A DNA stretch of 64,000 nucleotides. Origin: Streptomyces hayashii (lineage in GTDB: Bacteria > Actinomycetota > Actinomycetes > Streptomycetales > Streptomycetaceae). Each line of letters starts with the position of its first letter. Positions within the stretch are counted from its first letter, which is position 1. Under the pieces are notes generated by a model that saw nothing but the letters and a program-made list of their open reading frames with translations, ran no database searches and was not told where the DNA came from. The stretch spans positions 19,997 to 83,996 of the forward strand of contig NZ_JAHHIU010000036.1 of the NCBI RefSeq assembly GCF_024539815.1. The letters run 5' to 3'. Made by a program: the position numbers and the translations under genes. This document shows, piece by piece, positions 58,855 through 64,000 of the stretch.

Positions 58855-61076
58855 GCACCGACGAGCAGACCCGCGGCAGGCGCCGGGCCGCGGCGCCACC
58901 CCGGCGCACGGTCCCCAAGTCCTCGGCGAAGACGGTCCGGACGCCCACCGTGCTCCAGATGGAGGCCGTGGAGTGCGGGGCGGCCTCGCTCGCCATGGTC
59001 CTCGGCCACTACGGCCGGCACGTCCCGCTGGAGGAGCTGCGCATCGCGTGCGGCGTCTCCCGCGACGGCTCGCGCGCCAGCAACCTGCTCAAGGCGGCCC
59101 GCGGTTACGGCCTGACGGCCAAGGGCATGCAGATGGACCTGGCGGCCCTCGCCCAGGTGAAGGCCCCGGCGATCCTCTTCTGGGAGTTCAACCACTACGT
59201 CGTCTACGAGGGGCTCGGCCGGCGCTTCGGCCGCCGGGGCGTGTTCGTCAACGACCCCGGCAAGGGCCGGCGGTTCGTGCCGATGGAGGACTTCGACGGC
59301 AGCTTCACCGGGGTCGTGCTGGTCCTGGAGCCGGGCGAGGGGTTCGAGCGGGGCGGACGCAAGCCGGGCGTGCTGGGCGCGATGCCGGCCCGGCTGCGCG
59401 GGACCGCGGGCACGATGCCGGCGGCCGTGCTGGCGAGCCTGCTGCTGGTGCTGGTGGGCGCGGCGGTGCCGGCGCTCAGCCGGACCTACATCGACATGTT
59501 CCTGATCGGCGGCCAGACCTCGCTGCTGACGGTGCTGTTCGCGTCGATGGGCGCGTGCGTGGCGCTCACGGTGGCCCTCACCTGGCTCCAGCAGGCCAAT
59601 CTGCACCACGGCCGGATCATCTCCTCGACCCTGTCCAGCGCCCGGTTCCTGCGCCATCTGCTGCGGCTTCCGGTGACCTTCTTCTCCCAGCGCAGTCCGG
59701 CCGACCTCGTCCAGCGCCTGCAGTCCAACGACGCGGTCGCCGAGACCCTGGCCCGCGACCTCGCCTCGGCGGGCGTGGACGCGGTGGTCGTCGTCCTCTA
59801 CGCGTTCCTCCTCTACACGTACGACCCGCAGCTGACGTACGTCGGCATCGGGGTGGCGCTGCTCAACGTCGTCGCCATGCGGATCGTCATCCGCATGCGG
59901 GCGACGCGGACGGCGAAGCTGCGCGCGGACAACGCACGGCTGACCAACACGGCTTACACCGGGCTGCAGTTGATCGAGACGATGAAGGCGACCGGCGGCG
60001 AGGACGGCTACTTCCGCAAGTGGGCCGGGCAGCACGCCACGACGCTGGAGGAGCAGCAGCGCCTCGGGGCGCCGAGCGCCTGGCTGGGCGTGGTCGCGCC
60101 GACCCTCGCCACGCTCAACAGCGCGCTGATCCTGTGGATCGGCGGCATGCGGGCGATCGAGGGCCACATCTCGGTGGGTCTGCTGGTCGCCTTCCAGGCC
60201 CTGGTCACCCGCTTCACCGCCCCGCTGACCCGGCTGAACGGCGTCGCGGGCCGGATCCAGGACTTCGCGGCGGACGTGGCCCGGCTGAAGGACGTGGAGA
60301 ACTTCCGCTCCGACCCGCTCTACGACCGGCGCACGGGCGCCGACTCCACCCGGAGGCTGCGGGGCCACGTCGAGTTGGAGAACATCGCCTTCGGCTACAG
60401 CCCGCTGGACAAGCCCCTGCTGACGGGCTTCGACCTGACCGTGGGGCCGGGGCAGCAGGTGGCGCTGGTCGGCGGCTCCGGCAGCGGCAAGTCGACGGTG
60501 TCCCGGCTGGTCTCGGGGCTGTACACGCCCTGGGAGGGCGTGATCCGCATCGACGGACAGCGCCTGGAGGACATTCCGCGCGGGGCGCTGGCCTCCTCCG
60601 TCTCCTTCGTCGACCAGGAGGTGTTCCTCTTCGAGGGCTCGGTCCGCGACAACGTGGCGCTGTGGGACCCCTCGATCCCCGACGACGCCGTCCTCGACGC
60701 GCTGCGGGACGCGGCGCTCCTCGACGTCGTCATGAGCCGGCCCGGCGGCGTCCACAGCAGGGTCGAGCAGGACGGCCGCAACTTCTCCGGCGGCCAGCGC
60801 CAGCGTCTGGAGATCGCCCGGGCGCTGGTGCGCCGGCCCAGCGTCCTGGTGCTGGACGAGGTGACCAGCGCGCTGGACGCGGAGACCGAGCAGACGGTGA
60901 TGGACAACCTGCGCCGGCGCGGCTGTGCGTGCGTGGTGATCGCCCACCGGCTGAGCACGGTGCGCGACAGCGACGAGATCGTCGTGCTCCAGCACGGCAC
61001 GATCGTGGAGCGCGGCCGGCACGAGGAACTGGTGGCGCGCGGCGGTGCGTACGCGGCCCTGGTCAGGGAGCGATGA
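58851..61076 (+). CDS. C39 peptidase-ABC exporter (PCAT) of the NHLP export system
   Basis: 741 residues. The N-terminal C39 peptidase has catalytic Cys in EAVECGAASLAMVLGHYG (residue 42), His in FWEFNHYVVYEG (about 115) and Asp in VNDPGKGRRFV (about 135); it should cut after the GG of the 57745 peptide. The permease follows, and then the ATPase with Walker A GGSGSGKSTVSR (about 540), signature FSGGQRQRLEIARAL, Walker B VLVLDEVTSALD and H-loop VIAHRLSTV. Processing and export are thus in one protein. It overlaps the adaptor by 4 nt. Confidence 0.93.
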   Translation: MSTDEQTRGRRRAAAPPRRTVPKSSAKTVRTPTVLQMEAVECGAASLAMVLGHYGRHVPLEELRIACGVSRDGSRASNLLKAARGYGLTAKGMQMDLAALAQVKAPAILFWEFNHYVVYEGLGRRFGRRGVFVNDPGKGRRFVPMEDFDGSFTGVVLVLEPGEGFERGGRKPGVLGAMPARLRGTAGTMPAAVLASLLLVLVGAAVPALSRTYIDMFLIGGQTSLLTVLFASMGACVALTVALTWLQQANLHHGRIISSTLSSARFLRHLLRLPVTFFSQRSPADLVQRLQSNDAVAETLARDLASAGVDAVVVVLYAFLLYTYDPQLTYVGIGVALLNVVAMRIVIRMRATRTAKLRADNARLTNTAYTGLQLIETMKATGGEDGYFRKWAGQHATTLEEQQRLGAPSAWLGVVAPTLATLNSALILWIGGMRAIEGHISVGLLVAFQALVTRFTAPLTRLNGVAGRIQDFAADVARLKDVENFRSDPLYDRRTGADSTRRLRGHVELENIAFGYSPLDKPLLTGFDLTVGPGQQVALVGGSGSGKSTVSRLVSGLYTPWEGVIRIDGQRLEDIPRGALASSVSFVDQEVFLFEGSVRDNVALWDPSIPDDAVLDALRDAALLDVVMSRPGGVHSRVEQDGRNFSGGQRQRLEIARALVRRPSVLVLDEVTSALDAETEQTVMDNLRRRGCACVVIAHRLSTVRDSDEIVVLQHGTIVERGRHEELVARGGAYAALVRER

Positions 61077-61077
61077 G

Positions 61078-63930
61078 ATGACAGCCGTATCCGGGGACGA
61101 CGTCGTTCTCAGCGCGCTGGGACAGCTGGGGTCGCGGCTCGACTGCGCCGGGCTCAGCCGGCTGGACCTGGAGGGTCCGCAGGTGCTGTGGCTGGTCGCG
61201 GCGGGCGCGCTCGACCTGTTCGCGGTGGACGCCGGTCAGCAGGGGCACTGGCATCATCTGGGCCGTCTGGAGGCCGGGTCCCTGCTGCTGGGCCCGGTGG
61301 CCGGACCCCAGCACACGCTCGTCGCCCGCCCGTCGCGCGACTGCGTGGTGCACCGTGTCGGGCTGCGCGAGCTCCACCAGCCCGCGAGCACCCAGACCTG
61401 GTCCTACGACGAGTACGGCAACCCCCAGTACGTGCCGCCCACTTCGAGCCCGCTGGAGTACGCGCTCGCCCTCGGCGTGGGCCGCGGCCTGTCGATCCTG
61501 TTCCAGGCGCCGATGGCCGTCGAGGGGGCCGCCGAGGACGGTGGCGCCCCCGCTCGCGTGCCCGCGGGCACGGGGGACGACGACGAGGTGTTCTGGATGC
61601 AGGTGCCGCCCGGCAGTGTGCAGTACGGCTCGCTGTACGGCGCGGAGGCGGCCGCCGACCTGCTGATGGACCCTGCCGTGTGGCAGTCCATGGTCGACCA
61701 GCAGTACCGGCTGCTGACCGCGCTGGACCGCTGGATCGAGCAGCTGGAACGCAGCCACGAGACGCGTGCGGCCGCGGGGATCAAGGCGGGCGAGGCGGTC
61801 CGCGTCCAGGCCGACCGGACGCTCCTGGCGTCGATCGGCCGCAAGTCGGACCGTCGTACGACGTCCGCCGACGCCGACGCCACCTTCGCCGCCTGCCGGC
61901 TGGTCGCCCGGGCCGCCGGGATCACGCTGTCCGAGCCGTCCCGGGCGGGCGCCGACAGCGACCGGCTCGACCCGGTCGAGCAGGTCGCTCTGGCCTCCCG
62001 CGTGCGCGTCCGGGCCGTCCGCCTCGACGGCCGCTGGTGGCGGGACGACGTGGGCCCGCTGGTCGGGCGCCGGGCGCTGTCCGGGGCGCCGGTCGCGCTG
62101 CTGTGGCGGCGCGGTGGCTATGTCGCCGTCCATCCCGCCACGGGGCGGGAGACCCCGGTCGAGAAGGCCAACGCGGAGGAGTTCGAGCCGCGGGCCGTCA
62201 TGTTCTACCGGCCGCTGCCGGAGCAGAGCCTCGGCCCGCTCGGCCTGTTGCGGTTCAGCATGCGAGGCACCGGCTCGGACCTGACGAACCTGCTGCTCAG
62301 CGGCTTGGTGACGGTGGCGATCGGGGCCCTGGTGCCGATCGCCACCGGCAAGGTGCTCGGCGAGTACGTGCCGAGGGCCCAGCAGGGGCTGATCGTGCAG
62401 GTGTGCCTGGCCGTGATGGTGAGCGGTGTGGTCGCGGCGGCGTTCATGCTGTTGCAGAACCTGACCATCCTGCGCATGGAGGGCCGTATCGAGGCGACGC
62501 TCCAACCCGCCGTGTGGGACCGGCTGCTCAGGCTGCCCACGAAGTTCTTCACCGAGCGTTCCACGGGCGAGCTGGCGAGCGCCGCCATGGGCATCAGCGC
62601 CATCCGGCGGCTGCTGGCGGGACTCGGTCCGTCGGTGGCGCAGTCCGTCACCGTCGGCGCCATGAACCTGGGGCTGCTGCTGTGGTACAGCGTGCCGATG
62701 GCGCTGGCGGCGATCGGGATGCTCACCGTCATCGCCGCGGTCTTCCTGGGGCTCGGGCTGTGGCAGGTGCGCTGGCAGCGGCGGCTCGTGGTGCTCTCCA
62801 ACAAGCTCAACAACCAGGCGTTCCAGACGCTGCGCGGCCTGCCGAAGCTGCGGGTGGCGGCGGCCGAGAACTACGCGTACGCGGCCTGGGCGGGTCAGTT
62901 CGCGCGCAGCCGTGAGCTGCAGCAGCGGCTCGGCCGGATCAAGAACCTGAACACCGTGCTGGGCGCGGTGTATCTGCCGTTCTGCTCGCTGCTGATGTTC
63001 ATGCTGCTGGCCGGTCCGGCGCGCGGCGCGCTGTCCGCGGCGGACTTCCTCACCTTCAACACGTCGATGACGATGCTGCTCACCTCCGTGACCTCGCTGA
63101 CCGGCGCGTTCGTGTCGGCGGTGGCCGCGCTGCCGCTGTTCGAGGAGATCCGGCCCGTGCTGGAGGCGACCCCCGAGGTCCGCACGTCCAGCACCCGGCC
63201 GGGCCGGCTGACGGGCGCGCTCGAAGCCCGGCGTCTGTCGTTCCGCTACTCCGACGACGGCCCTCTGGTCCTCGACGACGTCTCCTTCGAGGTGCGGCCG
63301 GGCGAGTTCGTGGCGATCGTCGGCCCGAGCGGCTGTGGCAAGTCGACGCTGCTGCGGCTGCTCATCGGCTTCGACAAGCCGGTCTCCGGCAGCGTCCTGT
63401 ACGACGGCCAGGATCTGGCGGCGCTGGACCAGTCGGCGGTGCGCCGCCAGTGCGGGGTGGTGCTCCAGCACGCCCAGCCCTTCACCGGCTCCCTGCTGGA
63501 CGTCATCTGCGGCACGGAGGCCTACACGCCCGAGGAGGCGATGGCCGCCGCCGAGATGGCGGGTCTCGCGGAGGACGTCAAGCGCATGCCGATGGGGCTG
63601 CACACGATCGTCTCCGGCAGCGGGTCGGTCTCGGGCGGCCAGCGCCAACGGCTGATGATCGCCCAGGCGCTGATCCGCCGACCGCGGATCCTGTTCTTCG
63701 ACGAGGCGACCAGCGCGCTGGACAACGAGACGCAGCGCACGGTCATCGAGAGCACCCGCAAGCTCAACGCCACGCGCGTGGTCATCGCCCACCGTCTGTC
63801 GACGGTGCTGGACGCCGACCGGGTCATCGTGATGGAGAACGGCAGGGTCGCCCAGCAGGGCCCGCCCGCCCAGCTCCTCGCGGACACCGGCGGCCGGCTG
63901 CACGAGCTGGTGCGGCGGCAGCTGGCCTGA
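61078..63930 (+). CDS. NHLP-system ABC permease/ATPase with long N-terminal region
   Basis: 950 residues. The first 420 lack peptidase motifs; residues 20-110 look like a cupin/cyclic-nucleotide-type sensor (QVLWLVAAGALDLFAVDAGQ ... LEAGSLLLGPVAGPQHTLVA). A permease domain follows (about 425-700), then an ATPase: Walker A GPSGCGKSTLLR (about 748), signature VSGGQRQRLMIAQAL, Walker B ILFFDEATSALD, H-loop VIAHRLSTV. NHLP export clusters commonly have two such ABC proteins, one with and one without C39. It starts 1 nt after the previous stop. Nothing is recognised in the last 70 bases of the window. Confidence 0.9.
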   Translation: MTAVSGDDVVLSALGQLGSRLDCAGLSRLDLEGPQVLWLVAAGALDLFAVDAGQQGHWHHLGRLEAGSLLLGPVAGPQHTLVARPSRDCVVHRVGLRELHQPASTQTWSYDEYGNPQYVPPTSSPLEYALALGVGRGLSILFQAPMAVEGAAEDGGAPARVPAGTGDDDEVFWMQVPPGSVQYGSLYGAEAAADLLMDPAVWQSMVDQQYRLLTALDRWIEQLERSHETRAAAGIKAGEAVRVQADRTLLASIGRKSDRRTTSADADATFAACRLVARAAGITLSEPSRAGADSDRLDPVEQVALASRVRVRAVRLDGRWWRDDVGPLVGRRALSGAPVALLWRRGGYVAVHPATGRETPVEKANAEEFEPRAVMFYRPLPEQSLGPLGLLRFSMRGTGSDLTNLLLSGLVTVAIGALVPIATGKVLGEYVPRAQQGLIVQVCLAVMVSGVVAAAFMLLQNLTILRMEGRIEATLQPAVWDRLLRLPTKFFTERSTGELASAAMGISAIRRLLAGLGPSVAQSVTVGAMNLGLLLWYSVPMALAAIGMLTVIAAVFLGLGLWQVRWQRRLVVLSNKLNNQAFQTLRGLPKLRVAAAENYAYAAWAGQFARSRELQQRLGRIKNLNTVLGAVYLPFCSLLMFMLLAGPARGALSAADFLTFNTSMTMLLTSVTSLTGAFVSAVAALPLFEEIRPVLEATPEVRTSSTRPGRLTGALEARRLSFRYSDDGPLVLDDVSFEVRPGEFVAIVGPSGCGKSTLLRLLIGFDKPVSGSVLYDGQDLAALDQSAVRRQCGVVLQHAQPFTGSLLDVICGTEAYTPEEAMAAAEMAGLAEDVKRMPMGLHTIVSGSGSVSGGQRQRLMIAQALIRRPRILFFDEATSALDNETQRTVIESTRKLNATRVVIAHRLSTVLDADRVIVMENGRVAQQGPPAQLLADTGGRLHELVRRQLA

Positions 63931-64000
63931 GGGCGCCTGGTCCGTTTTCCCGGCCGGTTCCCGACGCGCGATCCGCTCCGCCCGCCCCGATCCCCCTGCC

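Noticed and set aside
61063..63903. A 946-residue open frame on the minus strand
   Set aside because: Antisense to the ABC permease/ATPase gene; it has low-complexity composition and no motif, as expected in very GC-rich DNA.
58851..63930. Treating the two large ABC proteins as multidrug pumps
   Set aside because: The intact C39 peptidase triad and adjacent GG-leader peptide and HlyD-like gene show peptide processing and export.

Overview
The window is high-GC actinobacterial DNA, almost certainly from a Streptomyces chromosome. Evidence: third-codon-position GC bias, many GTG/TTG starts, leaderless-looking genes, twin-arginine (Tat) and lipoprotein secretion signals, a mycothiol-dependent dehydrogenase, several SpoIIE-type phosphatases, a SapB/Ram-type lanthipeptide locus and many secreted hydrolases. 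I see no rRNA, tRNA, CRISPR array, integrase or transposase.

Layout. 0.2-11.8 kb: a Tat-secreted vanadium-haloperoxidase/PAP2 protein, a PMT-like membrane glycosyltransferase, an RpiR regulator, an ANTAR-GAF-PAS-SpoIIE phosphatase, a cell-wall-binding membrane protein, a frameshifted gene remnant, a divergent folD paralogue, and a TetR regulator with matching palindromic operators before itself and before a Zn-ribbon/OB-fold gene. 12-15.2 kb: a large secreted alpha/beta-hydrolase and an F420/PPOX-type protein. 15.2-20.7 kb: a glucarate uptake and breakdown operon (solute-binding lipoprotein, two permeases, 5-dehydro-4-deoxyglucarate dehydratase, glucarate dehydratase). 21-32 kb: a membrane-anchored S1 protease, a ROK regulator divergent from a Gfo/Idh/MocA oxidoreductase, an L,D-transpeptidase, an SDR enzyme, a mycothiol-dependent formaldehyde dehydrogenase with a metallo-beta-lactamase partner, and an ABC exporter. 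32.5-42.3 kb: secreted GH27 alpha-galactosidase, a UGT-type glycosyltransferase convergent with a TetR gene, a secreted beta-propeller protein, an endoglycoceramidase-like GH5 enzyme, an XdhC-like protein and a metallophosphoesterase.

43-55 kb: a class III lanthipeptide (ram-like) cluster: LanKC synthetase, a 38-residue precursor with two S-x2-S-x3-C motifs, two half-size ABC transporters, and a RamR-like regulator on the opposite strand whose 3' end overlaps the last transporter. The LanKC gene carries an in-frame TTA codon, suggesting bldA control. Multi-domain SpoIIE phosphatases flank the cluster.

55-64 kb: an S1 protease with a repeat-rich tail, a long non-coding stretch, then a four-gene peptide export unit. 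It has a 71-residue double-glycine-leader peptide with no cysteine, a HlyD-like adaptor, a C39-peptidase/ABC exporter and a second ABC protein with a long N-terminal region. This is the NHLP export architecture, but no modifying enzyme lies beside it inside the window. The peptide's core is a hydrophobic V/T/G/L-rich sequence with repeating Val-Thr/Ser-Gly-Leu motifs. This is the best candidate for an undescribed system here.
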